Numbered from the stretch's first letter, positions 53,661 through 62,826 are shown. The stretch is 64,000 nucleotides of DNA from JAEYFP01 sp964566545 (GCA_964566545.1 CAZMIX010000004.1:1-64000); one strand, 5' to 3'. Notes: a model not told the origin generated them from the letters alone. Translations and numbers: made by a program.

Positions 53661-54356
53661 ATGAGCAAAAAGTCGGAAAACATGGAGAATCATGAGAAAC
53701 AGCAGACATTGGAAGGAAGCAGCGGTTTAAACGCCGGTACTGAGATCGTAAAAAGTCAGGAGATATTGCCGGTACAGACCATAGAAGCAGATCCGAAAAG
53801 CGTCTGTGAGGTCGTCCGGAAATCCATCAATGCTTCTTCTAAAAAGAAACCAAGCAAAAAGGAGCTGCTGGAACTTGATGAAGAACGGCTTGCTTCCGTC
53901 CGCGACGCGGATTTAAAAGTCATTGCAGAGCTTTTGCAGGAAATTCGGAATGAGAATTCCCGTGAAATGAAATATGCCAAAACACAGATGCGACTGGCGG
54001 TATTTACTTCGTTTACCTCCTTGATTATCATTATTATTGTGGCGATTGGAGTGGCATTTATCGTACCACGAGTGACGATGCTTGCCAATCAGGCGGATGT
54101 CCTCTTTCAGCAGGCAGACGGTCTGATGACGCAGGCGGAAACCGTTATGAACAATATGGAACTGGTGACGACTCAGCTAGCAAAAGCGGATATTACCGGC
54201 ATGCTCGAGGACGTGGATTCTTTTGTTGCAACAAGTCAGGAAAGTATGGGTGCGGCAGTGAAAAAGGTGACGGATATCGACATTGATTCCCTTAATACGG
54301 CGATCAAGGATCTCGGTACGATCGTAGCTCCGCTTGCAAAGCTGCTTGGCAGATAA
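53661..54356 (+). CDS. Single-span membrane protein with coiled coil, unknown function
   Basis: 231 residues, AGAGGGGAAAA upstream. N-terminal about 110 residues cytoplasmic, Lys/Glu/Ser-rich; one membrane helix at about 117-135 (FTSLIIIIIVAIGVAFIV); then a helical region with repeating Ala/Gln/Met residues (LFQQADGLMTQAETVMNNM) suggesting a coiled coil, resembling methyl-accepting or DUF948-like helical stalks without any signalling domain. Between metH and ilvB, 44 nt after metH. No function can be assigned. Confidence 0.7.
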   Translation: MSKKSENMENHEKQQTLEGSSGLNAGTEIVKSQEILPVQTIEADPKSVCEVVRKSINASSKKKPSKKELLELDEERLASVRDADLKVIAELLQEIRNENSREMKYAKTQMRLAVFTSFTSLIIIIIVAIGVAFIVPRVTMLANQADVLFQQADGLMTQAETVMNNMELVTTQLAKADITGMLEDVDSFVATSQESMGAAVKKVTDIDIDSLNTAIKDLGTIVAPLAKLLGR

Positions 54357-54400
54357 GCGTTTATTACTTTTAAGGATAAAGGAAAGGATTGAATAGAATT

Positions 54401-56017
54401 ATGATAGGTGCAGATGCGATGGTAAAATGCCTTGAGCTGGAAGGCATAAAATCAGTTTTTGGCTATCCGGGGGTGGCAATCTGTCCGTTTTTTAACAGTA
54501 TTTTAAGTACGGACATCGAGAGTATCCTCGTACGGACGGAACAGAATGCGGCACATGCCGCAAGCGGTTATGCGCGTGTAACAGGCGGTGTCGGCGTATG
54601 TGTGGCGACGTCCGGGCCGGGTGCGACCAATCTCATTACTGGGATTGCGACCGCTTATGCAGACAGCATTCCGCTTATTTGTATTACAGGACAGGTGAAT
54701 TCTTCTCTGCTTGGAAGCGATGTGTTTCAGGAGGCGGATATTACCGGTGCGGCAGAATCGTTTGTTAAATATAGTTATTTGATTAAGGATGCCGAGGATA
54801 TCCCGCGCATTTTCAAGGAGGCGTTTCATATCGCTTCAACAGGAAGAAAGGGGCCTGTTTTGATTGATGTGCCGATCGATATCCAGAATATGTCCATCGG
54901 TAAATTTAAATATCCGGAAGAAGTTAATTTAAGAACTTATAAGCCAACAGTAAAAGGTCATGCCGTGCAGATTAAAAAGGTCATCAAGGAGCTTTCCAAG
55001 GCGGAGAGACCGATTATCTGCGTAGGCGGCGGTGTGCTGCTCAGCGATGCCAAAAAAGAGCTGCGGGCATTTTCTAGGGATCATCAGATTCCGATCGTTT
55101 CCACAATGATGGGAATCGGAGTAATGCCGACAAATGATCCACTGTATTTTGGCATGGTCGGAAATAACGGCAAATCCTACGCAAACATCGCAATGAACGA
55201 ATCTGATTTACTCATCATGGTTGGTGCCCGTGTGGCTGATCGTGCGGTTTCTCAGCCGGATTTGATTATGGGAAATAAGGTGCTTGTGCATATTGATGTT
55301 GATCCTGCAGAAATCGGAAAAAATATCGGTCCGACGATCCCGCTGGTCGGTGACATCAAACATATTTTTGAAGATTTTGAAAAGCAGGAATTGTCCTGTG
55401 ACTTTTCTTTATGGCTAAATATACTAAACGGATATAAAAATGCAGCACCGGTTAGAAAGCCGTCTGATGCCCGCTTTGTGGATCCGTCCGTATTCATCCG
55501 TATGCTTTCCGAAAAGATGGAGGAGGATGCCATTTATGTGGCGGATGTCGGTCAGAATCAAATGTGGTCCTGCGGTTATCATATCGTAAAGGAAGGTCAG
55601 TTTCTAACCTCGGGCGGCATGGGTACGATGGGTTATTCCATTCCGGCGGCAATGGGCGCGAAAAAAGCTGCGCCCGGCAAACAGGTAATTGCTGTCTGCG
55701 GAGATGGCTCTTTCCAGATGTCCATGATGGAGTTGGCCTCGATGCAGCAGCACCATATTCCATTTAAGATCATCGTTTTCCATAACGGCTATTTGGGTCT
55801 TGTTCGTGAATATCAGGATCAAACATATAAGGGACATTATTCCGTCGTGGATTTGTCAGGCAGTCCGGATTTTGGAAAACTCGCATCGGCTTACGACATT
55901 CCTTTTTTGAAATTAAGTAATGGAGCAAATATGAAACAAACGATAGAAAGATTTTTGCAAATGGAAGAACCTGCCTTGATGGAATGCATGATTGATCCCA
56001 TGGAACCCTCAAGATAA
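54401..56017 (+). CDS. ilvB: Acetolactate synthase, large subunit
   Basis: 538 residues from ATG 54401; a TTG at 54389 abuts the GGAAAGGA site and is less likely. ThDP enzyme of branched-chain amino-acid synthesis: catalytic Glu in RTEQNAAHAASGYAR, GPGATNLITGIATAYADS, ThDP motif GDGSFQMSMMELASM...FHNGYLG. C-terminus a little short of the longest family members but complete. Heads the ilv cluster; no T-box leader is present. Confidence 0.94.
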   Translation: MIGADAMVKCLELEGIKSVFGYPGVAICPFFNSILSTDIESILVRTEQNAAHAASGYARVTGGVGVCVATSGPGATNLITGIATAYADSIPLICITGQVNSSLLGSDVFQEADITGAAESFVKYSYLIKDAEDIPRIFKEAFHIASTGRKGPVLIDVPIDIQNMSIGKFKYPEEVNLRTYKPTVKGHAVQIKKVIKELSKAERPIICVGGGVLLSDAKKELRAFSRDHQIPIVSTMMGIGVMPTNDPLYFGMVGNNGKSYANIAMNESDLLIMVGARVADRAVSQPDLIMGNKVLVHIDVDPAEIGKNIGPTIPLVGDIKHIFEDFEKQELSCDFSLWLNILNGYKNAAPVRKPSDARFVDPSVFIRMLSEKMEEDAIYVADVGQNQMWSCGYHIVKEGQFLTSGGMGTMGYSIPAAMGAKKAAPGKQVIAVCGDGSFQMSMMELASMQQHHIPFKIIVFHNGYLGLVREYQDQTYKGHYSVVDLSGSPDFGKLASAYDIPFLKLSNGANMKQTIERFLQMEEPALMECMIDPMEPSR

Positions 56018-56082
56018 ACGGGCTGAAAAACAGGAAGAAAGGAGAAGCGGCAAAGCATCTTGTCTTGCCGCAACAAAATAAA

Positions 56083-56568
56083 ATGAAAAGATTGTATTCC
56101 GTTCTTGTTGAAAACCGGTCTGGCGTTCTGATGAAGGTTGCCGGGCTTTTCTCAAGACGCTGCTTCAATATTGACAGCCTTGCGGTCGGTGAGACCGATG
56201 ATCCGAAAGTTTCCTGCATTACGATCGTTTCCTCGGGAGATAAAAGGACACTAGAGCAAATTGAAAAGCAGCTTAATAAAAAGATCGATGTCATCAAAAT
56301 TAAAACCTTTGGCGAAGAAGAAAGTGTCAGCCGGGAACTGATGCTTGTCAAGGTGAAATACAACAAAAGCAATCGCCGGGAACTGATGGAGATCTGTGAG
56401 ATTTTAGGCGCGCAGATCGTGGATATGTCCAAAACACTGATGATGATTCAACTTTGTGATACACCCGAGAAGACCGCGCTGTTCATTCAGATGCTGGCTT
56501 CCATCAGTGTTGTAGAGGTTGCAAGAACCGGCACTCTTGCTCTTCAAAAATGTGCTTTGAGCGACTGA
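56083..56568 (+). CDS. ilvN: Acetolactate synthase, regulatory subunit (first copy)
   Basis: 161 residues from ATG 56083. ACT domain: KRLYSVLVENRSGVLMKVAGLFSRRCFNIDSL, then the small-subunit C-domain. No ribosome site lies near this ATG (nearest AAAGGAG is 38 nt upstream; a TTG at 56065 is no better), so expression may be low or coupled in an unusual way. A second paralogue follows 174 nt later. It may confer valine feedback on IlvB. Confidence 0.88.
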   Translation: MKRLYSVLVENRSGVLMKVAGLFSRRCFNIDSLAVGETDDPKVSCITIVSSGDKRTLEQIEKQLNKKIDVIKIKTFGEEESVSRELMLVKVKYNKSNRRELMEICEILGAQIVDMSKTLMMIQLCDTPEKTALFIQMLASISVVEVARTGTLALQKCALSD

Positions 56569-56645
56569 AGATTTATTACTTTCCGGATACTTTCAGCCGG
56601 CATTCATAACATGTAGTTATGGAAAATATGAATGTGACACATACA

Positions 56646-56674
56646 TTGACAAGCCCAAAGAATGTTGCTAGAAT
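56646..56674 (+). promoter_or_regulatory. Promoter of the second ilvN and ilvC
   Basis: TTGACA, 17-nt spacer, TAGAAT, 68 nt before the ATG at 56743. It gives the second ilvN and ilvC their own transcription. An 8-bp inverted repeat CATTCATA / TATGAATG (56601-56634) lies just upstream. Confidence 0.75.
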
Positions 56675-56742
56675 GGGAAAAGTAGCAGAGATAAGCGACT
56701 TTTTGTTAATGAAAAGAACTAAATGGAAAGGCGGTAGTACAC

Positions 56743-57240
56743 ATGCAAAAAGTGTTTCAGTTAATTGTAGACAATACATCCGGTGTATTGAGCAGAATAT
56801 CAGGGCTTTTCAGCCGCAGAGGATATAATATTGAAAGCATTACGGCAGGTGTGACGGCTGATCCAAGATTTACCCGTATTACAATTGTGGCAAACGGAGA
56901 TGAGGATATTCTTGATCAGATTGAAAAGCAGGTCGAGAAACTCGTTGACGTGCGCAGTATCAAGGAACTGATACCGGATGATTCCGTTTACCGGGAACTG
57001 ATCATGGTTAAGGTGCGCGCAAACGCAGAGCAGCGTCCGGGCGTTATCGCTGTATCTGATATTTTTAGAGCGAAAATCGTGGATGTCGCTCTGGATTCTT
57101 TGATCATCGAGTTGACCGGAAATCAGGCTAAGATCGATGCGTTTATTAAGCTATTAGAAGGCTATGAAATACTGGAGCTTGCAAGAACCGGTATTGCGGG
57201 CTTATCAAGAGGCACAGAAGGCGTCATCAATTTTGATTGA
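56743..57240 (+). CDS. ilvN: Acetolactate synthase, regulatory subunit (second copy)
   Basis: 165 residues, GGAAAGGCGG upstream. ACT domain FQLIVDNTSGVLSRISGLFSRRGYNIESITAGVT, closer to the classic IlvN consensus than the first copy (NIESITAG, ADPRFTRITIV), and the C-domain LARTGIAGLSRG. Two adjacent divergent ilvN genes are uncommon; this copy, with promoter and ribosome site and beside ilvC, is probably the main one. Confidence 0.93.
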   Translation: MQKVFQLIVDNTSGVLSRISGLFSRRGYNIESITAGVTADPRFTRITIVANGDEDILDQIEKQVEKLVDVRSIKELIPDDSVYRELIMVKVRANAEQRPGVIAVSDIFRAKIVDVALDSLIIELTGNQAKIDAFIKLLEGYEILELARTGIAGLSRGTEGVINFD

Positions 57241-57305
57241 TTTGTTAGCTAGAGGGCAAAACCTTTCAGTTATAGAAAGAACAAAAATTATAGGAGGAAA
57301 GTAAA

Positions 57306-58325
57306 ATGGCAAGAATTTATTATCAGGAAGATTGTAACCTGTCTATGCTTGAGGGAAAGACAATCGCTGTCATCGGATATGGCAGTCAGGGACACGCACA
57401 TGCATTAAATGCAAAGGAGTCGGGCTGCAACGTCATTATTGGCTTATACGAAGGCTCAAAGTCATGGGATAAGGCAGTGCAGCAGGGATTTGAAGTATAT
57501 ACGGCAGCGGAGGCTGCAAAGAAGGCCGATGTCATTATGATCCTAATCAATGACGAGAAGCAGGCGGCGATGTACAAGAGTGATATCGAACCAAATTTAG
57601 AAGAAGGTAATATGCTGATGTTTGCACACGGCTTTGCAATTCACTTTGGTCAGATCGTACCGCCTAAGAACGTTGATGTTACGATGATTGCTCCGAAAGG
57701 ACCGGGACATACGGTAAGAAGCGAATATCAGGTGGGCAAAGGGGTTCCGTGTCTTGTAGCCGTTCATCAAGATGCTTCGGGAAAGGCTCTTGACAAGGCT
57801 CTCGCTTATGCACTCGCAATCGGCGGCGCAAGAGCAGGGGTACTTGAGACGACCTTCCGTACAGAGACGGAAACCGATTTATTCGGCGAACAAGCAGTGC
57901 TTTGCGGCGGCGTATGCGCTTTGATGCAGGCAGGCTATGAGACGCTTATAGAGGCTGGCTATGACGAAAGAAATGCTTACTTTGAGTGTATTCATGAAAT
58001 GAAGCTGATTGTAGACCTCATTTACCAGTCGGGCTTTGCGGGAATGAGATATTCCATTTCCAACACAGCTGAATATGGTGATTATATCACGGGACCAAAG
58101 ATCATCACGGAAGAGACTAAGAAGACGATGAAGAAGATCCTTAGCGATATTCAGGACGGCACCTTTGCAAAGGATTTCCTTTTAGATATGTCACCAGCAG
58201 GCGGTCAGGCACATTTCCGTGCGATGAGAAATCTTTCCGCTGAGCATCCTTCGGAGAAGGTTGGTGCCGAAATCCGCAAGCTCTATAGCTGGAACAATGA
58301 GAATGATAAGCTGATTAACAACTAA
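57306..58325 (+). CDS. ilvC: Ketol-acid reductoisomerase (NADP-type fold)
   Basis: 339 residues, AGGAGGAAAG upstream. Isomerises and reduces acetolactate. Class I: N-terminal Rossmann GYGSQGHAHALN, GPGHTVRSEYQ, metal ligands in TETDLFGEQAVLCGG and the C-terminal knotted domain with FECIHEMKLIVDLIYQSG. Length typical of class I. Terminated by the following hairpin. Confidence 0.97.
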   Translation: MARIYYQEDCNLSMLEGKTIAVIGYGSQGHAHALNAKESGCNVIIGLYEGSKSWDKAVQQGFEVYTAAEAAKKADVIMILINDEKQAAMYKSDIEPNLEEGNMLMFAHGFAIHFGQIVPPKNVDVTMIAPKGPGHTVRSEYQVGKGVPCLVAVHQDASGKALDKALAYALAIGGARAGVLETTFRTETETDLFGEQAVLCGGVCALMQAGYETLIEAGYDERNAYFECIHEMKLIVDLIYQSGFAGMRYSISNTAEYGDYITGPKIITEETKKTMKKILSDIQDGTFAKDFLLDMSPAGGQAHFRAMRNLSAEHPSEKVGAEIRKLYSWNNENDKLINN

Positions 58326-58353
58326 AGGACTGTTTGCTACAGATTCATAAAGA

Positions 58354-58385
58354 AAGGGTATCTGCATTTGCAGATGCCCTTGAAA
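58354..58385 (+). terminator. Terminator after ilvC
   Basis: Stem AAGGGTATCTGC / GCAGATGCCCTT (one T-G pair) with an ATTT loop, followed by GAAATTTTATTT. Confidence 0.75.
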
Positions 58386-58391
58386 TTTTAT

Positions 58392-58420
58392 TTGACATGG
58401 AAGGCTATTTATGCTATTAT
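58392..58420 (+). promoter_or_regulatory. Promoter of rplU-prp-rpmA
   Basis: TTGACA, 17-nt spacer, TATTAT, directly upstream of the L21 leader. Confidence 0.85.
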
Positions 58421-58429
58421 ACATGGGTA

Positions 58430-58510
58430 TGCCGCATAGCGGGGTAATAAGTGTACCCTTTTTTTCGAGAGGATACCACCGAAGCTAGCGAGTAAAACGA
58501 TAGGAGGTAC
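58430..58510 (+). ncRNA. Ribosomal protein L21 leader (cis-regulatory RNA)
   Basis: The 80-nt leader between promoter and rplU contains CCGCATAGCGGGG, AGTGTACCC with a T-run, GAGAGGATACCACCGAAGC and the ribosome site ATAGGAGGTACCC, in which GTACCC/GGTACC elements can pair. This matches the known Firmicute L21 leader by form; recognition is from memory, without a covariance search. Confidence 0.7.
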
Positions 58511-58513
58511 CCT

Positions 58514-58819
58514 ATGTACGCAATTATTGCAACAGGCGGAAAGCAGTATAAGGTTTCTGAAGGCGATGTGCTTAAAGTTGAAAAGCTTGGTGTAGAAGCC
58601 GGAGATACTGTGACATTTGATCAAGTTCTTGCTGTTAGTGATAAGAAGCTTTTAGTAGGCGAGGAAGTTGCAAACGCAACGGTTACGGCTACGGTTGTAG
58701 ACAATGGAAGAGGCAAAAAGGTCATTGTATACAGATATAAGAGAAAAAGCGGCTATCATAAGAAGAATGGTCATAGACAAGCATACACACAAATTAAAAT
58801 TGAAAAAATCAATGCTTAA
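58514..58819 (+). CDS. rplU: 50S ribosomal protein L21
   Basis: 101 residues: MYAIIATGGKQYKVSEGDVLKVEKL through YKRKSGYHKKNGHRQAYTQIKI. Full length, first gene of the conserved rplU-prp-rpmA operon and autoregulated through the leader above. Confidence 0.99.
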   Translation: MYAIIATGGKQYKVSEGDVLKVEKLGVEAGDTVTFDQVLAVSDKKLLVGEEVANATVTATVVDNGRGKKVIVYRYKRKSGYHKKNGHRQAYTQIKIEKINA

Positions 58820-58840
58820 TAAGTGCGTTAGGTGATTCAC

Positions 58841-59161
58841 ATGATCATAGCGAAAGTTCTGAAAAAGCAGGATGGCAGTTATCATTCGTTTTCTTGTCTG
58901 GGACATGCGGGCTTTTCGGTCAAAGGAAAGGACATTGTATGTGCGGCGGTTTCCGTACTTGTAATTAATACGGTAAACGCAATTGATCAGTTTACGGATG
59001 AGGAATTGGAATGCGGTACGGAGGATGCGATTGAATGGAAGTTTTTATCATCCCCCGGTGAAAAGGCAGTCCTTCTGATGGATGCGATGCTTTTAGGACT
59101 AAAAGAAATTCAAAACGAGTATGGAAAACGATATTTGAGACTTATTTTCGAGGAGGTGTAA
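58841..59161 (+). CDS. prp: Ribosomal-processing cysteine protease Prp
   Basis: 106 residues; ATG 58841 preferred over GTG 58832 because AGGTG precedes it correctly. Prp removes the N-terminal extension of L27 in Firmicutes. Catalytic His22 in LGHAGFS and Cys34 in DIVCAAVS are present. Lies between rplU and rpmA as in related genomes; rpmA starts 3 nt after its stop. Confidence 0.96.
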   Translation: MIIAKVLKKQDGSYHSFSCLGHAGFSVKGKDIVCAAVSVLVINTVNAIDQFTDEELECGTEDAIEWKFLSSPGEKAVLLMDAMLLGLKEIQNEYGKRYLRLIFEEV

Positions 59162-59164
59162 ACC

Positions 59165-59449
59165 ATGTTAAAATTGAACCTTCAATTTTTTGCTCATAAA
59201 AAGGGTGTTGGTTCTACAAAGAACGGCAGAGATTCGGAGTCTAAGAGACTCGGCGCCAAAAGAGCTGACGGACAATTCGTAAAAGCCGGTAATATTCTTT
59301 ATAGACAACGCGGAACAAAGATTCACCCGGGAGTGAATGTGGGACGCGGAGGAGATGATACATTATTTGCATTAGTAGATGGTGTGGTCAGATTCGAAAG
59401 AAAAGGAAGAGATAAAAAGCAGGCTTCCGTATATCCGGTAGAACGGTAA
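59165..59449 (+). CDS. rpmA: 50S ribosomal protein L27 with Prp-cleaved leader
   Basis: 94 residues. The N-terminal MLKLNLQFF is the Prp-removed extension; cleavage after Phe9 exposes AHKKGVGSTKNGRDS, the mature start that reaches toward the peptidyl-transferase centre. Body with RRGTKIHPGxNVGRG-type sequence is complete. Strong terminator 8 nt downstream. Confidence 0.99.
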   Translation: MLKLNLQFFAHKKGVGSTKNGRDSESKRLGAKRADGQFVKAGNILYRQRGTKIHPGVNVGRGGDDTLFALVDGVVRFERKGRDKKQASVYPVER

Positions 59450-59457
59450 AAAGTGCG

Positions 59458-59494
59458 CAGGGTTTTAAACTTCATTGTTTAAAACCCTGTTTTT
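59458..59494 (+). terminator. Terminator of rplU-prp-rpmA
   Basis: 13-bp perfect stem CAGGGTTTTAAAC / GTTTAAAACCCTG with a 6-nt loop and TTTTT. Confidence 0.95.
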
Positions 59495-59546
59495 CAAACA
59501 ATAGAAAATTTTTTCTGCGGAAATTAAGATAGGCAAGGAGAACAGG

Positions 59547-60833
59547 ATGTTTGCAGACAGAGCAAAAATATATGTAAGAAGCGGTCATGGCGGCGATGGA
59601 CACGTTTCCTTCAGGCGGGAAAAATATGTGCCAAACGGAGGTCCTGACGGCGGCGACGGCGGAAAGGGCGGCAATGTTATTTTTGAAGTGGATGAAGGGC
59701 TGAATACGCTGACCGATTTCAGACATGTTCGAAAGTATTGCGCGCAGGACGGCGAAAAGGGCGGCAAAAAAAACTGCCGCGGAAAAAACGGGTCTGATAT
59801 AATTATCAAGGTGCCCGCCGGTACGGTGCTTAAGGATGCAGAAAGCGGCAAGATCATTACAGATATGTCCGGCGATAACAGACGTATTATTCTGTTAAAG
59901 GGGGGCAGAGGCGGCAACGGAAATCAGCATTATGCAACCTCATCGATGCAGGCACCCAAATACGCCCAACCGGGACAGCAAAGTCAGGAATTGAATATCG
60001 CAATGGAATTAAAGGTTATTGCGGATGTTGGATTGATTGGGTTTCCCAATGTCGGGAAATCCACCTTTTTGACAAAGGTATCGAATGCCCGTCCTAAAAT
60101 AGCAGACTATCATTTTACGACATTAAACCCCCATCTTGGAGTTGTGGATCTGGAGGATGCTAAGGGATTTGTCGTTGCCGATATTCCGGGATTGATTGAA
60201 GGCGCTTCGGAAGGTATCGGGCTGGGACACGATTTTTTGAGACATATTGAACGTACAAAAGCAATGATTCATGTTGTGGACGCTGCTTCGATAGAGGGGC
60301 GCGATCCGGTTGCGGATGTTTATGCAATTAATAAAGAATTGAAAAATTATAATGAGGATTTAGCAAAGCGCCCACAGGTAATCGCCGCCAATAAAACGGA
60401 CGCGGTCTCTTCTGATGCCGAAGATCCTGTCGAAAAGCTAAGACAGGAATTTGAACCGCAGGGCATTAAAGTATTTCCGATCTCTGCTGTCAGCGGATCG
60501 GGCATAAGAGAATTACTTTATTATATGAGTGTGCTGCTTTCTACGCTGGATGAAAAGCCGATTATATTTGAACAGGAATACTTTATTACCGGTCAGGATG
60601 ATGCAAGTGCACCCTATACAGTCGAATATGATGCCAAAAATAAAGTATATGTCATCGAAGGACCGCGAATTGAAAAGATGCTTGGCTATACAAATCTGGA
60701 TTCGGAAAAAGGCTTTACGTTCTTCCAGAATTTCATGAAAAGCAACGGTATTTTAAATGAATTGGTTGCCCTTGGCATTCAAGAAGGCGACATCGTAAAA
60801 ATTTATGGGCATGAGTTTAATTATTACCGTTAA
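59547..60833 (+). CDS. obgE: Obg-family GTPase
   Basis: 428 residues, AAGGAG upstream. Gly-rich OBG fold (about 1-158; YVRSGHGGDGHVSFRREKY), GTPase domain with G1 GFPNVGKST, G3 DIPGLIEGA and G4 NKTD, and a C-terminal OCT domain (about 345-428). Assists 50S assembly and links GTP level to growth; usual place behind rpmA. Confidence 0.98.
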   Translation: MFADRAKIYVRSGHGGDGHVSFRREKYVPNGGPDGGDGGKGGNVIFEVDEGLNTLTDFRHVRKYCAQDGEKGGKKNCRGKNGSDIIIKVPAGTVLKDAESGKIITDMSGDNRRIILLKGGRGGNGNQHYATSSMQAPKYAQPGQQSQELNIAMELKVIADVGLIGFPNVGKSTFLTKVSNARPKIADYHFTTLNPHLGVVDLEDAKGFVVADIPGLIEGASEGIGLGHDFLRHIERTKAMIHVVDAASIEGRDPVADVYAINKELKNYNEDLAKRPQVIAANKTDAVSSDAEDPVEKLRQEFEPQGIKVFPISAVSGSGIRELLYYMSVLLSTLDEKPIIFEQEYFITGQDDASAPYTVEYDAKNKVYVIEGPRIEKMLGYTNLDSEKGFTFFQNFMKSNGILNELVALGIQEGDIVKIYGHEFNYYR

Positions 60834-60894
60834 AATATCCGATGTTATTTGACGTCGCTCAAAGACTAATGCCGCAGCATGAGAAAGGACAACT

Positions 60895-61185
60895 ATGACA
60901 AGTAAACAAAGAGCATATTTAAAAGGACTTGCAAGCACGATGGAAGTGATCGTCCATGTTGGCAAATTAAGCATCACACCGGAACTCGTCGGTTCCGTAC
61001 AGGAGGCTCTTGAGGCCAGGGAACTGGTTAAAATAAGTGTTTTGAAAAACTGTACCGATGACCCAAAGGAAATTGCACAGATTATTTCGGAACGCACCCG
61101 CTCTCAAATCGTTCATGTAATTGGAAAAAAGATCGTGTTATATAAAGAATCCAAAAAACCAAAGATTAAGATTCCGCTCGCATGA
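60895..61185 (+). CDS. yhbY: YhbY-family RNA-binding protein
   Basis: 96 residues, GAAAGGA upstream. CRS1-YhbY fold: TSKQRAYLKGLASTM, VHVGKLSITPELV, ELVKISVLKNC. KH-like protein of pre-50S particles. Conserved next to nadD. Confidence 0.94.
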   Translation: MTSKQRAYLKGLASTMEVIVHVGKLSITPELVGSVQEALEARELVKISVLKNCTDDPKEIAQIISERTRSQIVHVIGKKIVLYKESKKPKIKIPLA

Positions 61186-61230
61186 CATTTGATTTATGAG
61201 AGCTATGGCAGAGAAGGAGAGACAGACAGC

Positions 61231-61839
61231 ATGAAGAAAAAAGTGGGGATTCTCGGCGGAACTTTTAATCCCATTCATATCGGGCATCTGATTTTGGCGG
61301 AAAGCGCCTATGATTCTCTGCAGTTGGAAAAGGTTTTGATCATGCCAAGCGGAATTTCCTATCTTAAGGATCCCGCGGAAATTCTTCCGGCAAAGCAGCG
61401 CATCCAAATGGTGCAGCTTGCGATTGGAAACAATAAGCATTTTGAACTGTCCACCTTTGAGACGGACAAGCCCGGGAATAGCTATACTCATGAAACTTTG
61501 ACAAAGCTTCATGAAGAAAATCCAAATTGTGAATATTATTTTATCATCGGCGCGGATTCCCTGTTCAATATTGAACAGTGGATGGAGCCGAAAATAATTT
61601 TTGATCATTGTGTATTAGTTGCGGCTCCAAGGTATCATATGGCCGACGAAGCTCTATTTGAACAGAAAAAACGGCTCGAAAGGCTTTACAATGCTCGTGT
61701 ACATTTGCTGAATACACCCAATATTGATATTTCTTCCAACATGATACGAGCGAGAATTGCCGAGAAAAAAACAATTTGTTATTATGTCCCGAAAGATGTT
61801 GAAACGTACATTTATAAAAAGAAGCTATATAGAAAATAA
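61231..61839 (+). CDS. nadD: Nicotinate-nucleotide adenylyltransferase
   Basis: 202 residues from ATG 61231 behind GAAGGAGA; the frame opens 42 nt earlier without a site. Transfers AMP to NaMN in NAD synthesis. GGTFNPIHIGHL (HxGH) and SSNMIRARI (the ISSTxxR-like motif) are intact. Confidence 0.96.
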   Translation: MKKKVGILGGTFNPIHIGHLILAESAYDSLQLEKVLIMPSGISYLKDPAEILPAKQRIQMVQLAIGNNKHFELSTFETDKPGNSYTHETLTKLHEENPNCEYYFIIGADSLFNIEQWMEPKIIFDHCVLVAAPRYHMADEALFEQKKRLERLYNARVHLLNTPNIDISSNMIRARIAEKKTICYYVPKDVETYIYKKKLYRK

Positions 61840-61853
61840 AGGATAAGCAGGAT

Positions 61854-62477
61854 ATGGTAAACTTTTCAACAAATAAAACGAATGATATTCAGAAGCTTCT
61901 CCGGAAAGTAAAACGCAAGCTTGACCAAAAAAGATATTTGCACACGCTTGGCGTTTCTTATACGGCAGCAGCACTTGCAATGCGTTATGATGCCGACATC
62001 AAAAAGGCTCAAATTGCCGGCACATTACATGATTGCGCAAAATATATGGATGGACGGGAAATGTTGGAGCTTTGTGAGAAGTATCATATCAGCATTACTG
62101 AGGTGGAGAGAAGTAATCCGTTTCTATTACATGCAAAGCTCGGCGGCTTTTTTGCTATGAAAAAATATCATGTAAATGACAAGGAAATCATTGGTTCCAT
62201 TATCAATCATACGACTGGTCATCCAAATATGACACTGCTTGAAAAAATCATTTTTGTTGCCGATTATATTGAGCCAAACCGCTATAAGGCGCCTAATCTG
62301 AAAGAAATCCGGAAGCAGGCATTTATAGACCTTGATCTGGCTCTTGTGAACATATTAAAAGATACGCTTGACTATCTGATTTCTATTCATGTGGAGATCG
62401 ACGATATGACACAGAAAACTTATGATTACTATAAACGTATTCTTAATGAAAAGGAGGAAAATGGAATTCATGGATAA
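61854..62477 (+). CDS. yqeK: YqeK-type HD-domain diadenosine tetraphosphatase
   Basis: 207 residues, GGATAAGCAGG upstream. HD hydrolase: KRYLHTLGVSYTAAALAMRY, AGTLHDCAKYMDG (HD pair), IGSIINHTTGHPNM, IFVADYIEPNR. Family hydrolyses Ap4A. Its 3' end overlaps rsfS by 17 nt; the nadD-yqeK-rsfS order is conserved in Firmicutes. Confidence 0.95.
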   Translation: MVNFSTNKTNDIQKLLRKVKRKLDQKRYLHTLGVSYTAAALAMRYDADIKKAQIAGTLHDCAKYMDGREMLELCEKYHISITEVERSNPFLLHAKLGGFFAMKKYHVNDKEIIGSIINHTTGHPNMTLLEKIIFVADYIEPNRYKAPNLKEIRKQAFIDLDLALVNILKDTLDYLISIHVEIDDMTQKTYDYYKRILNEKEENGIHG

Positions 62478-62826
62478 CTCGAAAAAAATGGCAAAAATAG
62501 CAATTGCCGCATTAAACGATAAAAAAGCAGAGGATATCAAAGTGATTGATATTAGCAAGGTAAGTGTCATGGCAGATTATTTTATTATCGCTTCCGGCTC
62601 TAACCGAAATCAGATTCAGGCACTTATAGATAATGTGCAGGAAAAGCTGCACAAGGAAGGCTATACTCCAAAGCAAATTGAGGGCTATGAGACGGCAAAT
62701 TGGATTTTAATGGATTATCGCGATATCATCGTCCACGTATTCGAAAATGAAAACCGTTTATTTTATGATCTCGAACGAATTTGGAGAGACGGCATTTTGA
62801 TGGGCGAAGCTGAGTTTGAGGAATAG
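62461..62826 (+). CDS. rsfS: Ribosome silencing factor RsfS
   Basis: 121 residues; AAGGAGG at 62451-62457 lies just before, so ATG 62461 or ATG 62470 is the start. KVSVMADYFIIASGSNRNQIQAL and WILMDYRDIIVHVF are the Iojap/RsfS signatures. Binds L14 and blocks subunit joining. Overlaps yqeK. Confidence 0.95.
   Translation: MEFMDNSKKMAKIAIAALNDKKAEDIKVIDISKVSVMADYFIIASGSNRNQIQALIDNVQEKLHKEGYTPKQIEGYETANWILMDYRDIIVHVFENENRLFYDLERIWRDGILMGEAEFEE

Noticed and set aside
54357..54400. Possible T-box or leader attenuator before ilvB
   Set aside because: The gap is far too short for a T-box, and no specifier or antiterminator elements are seen.
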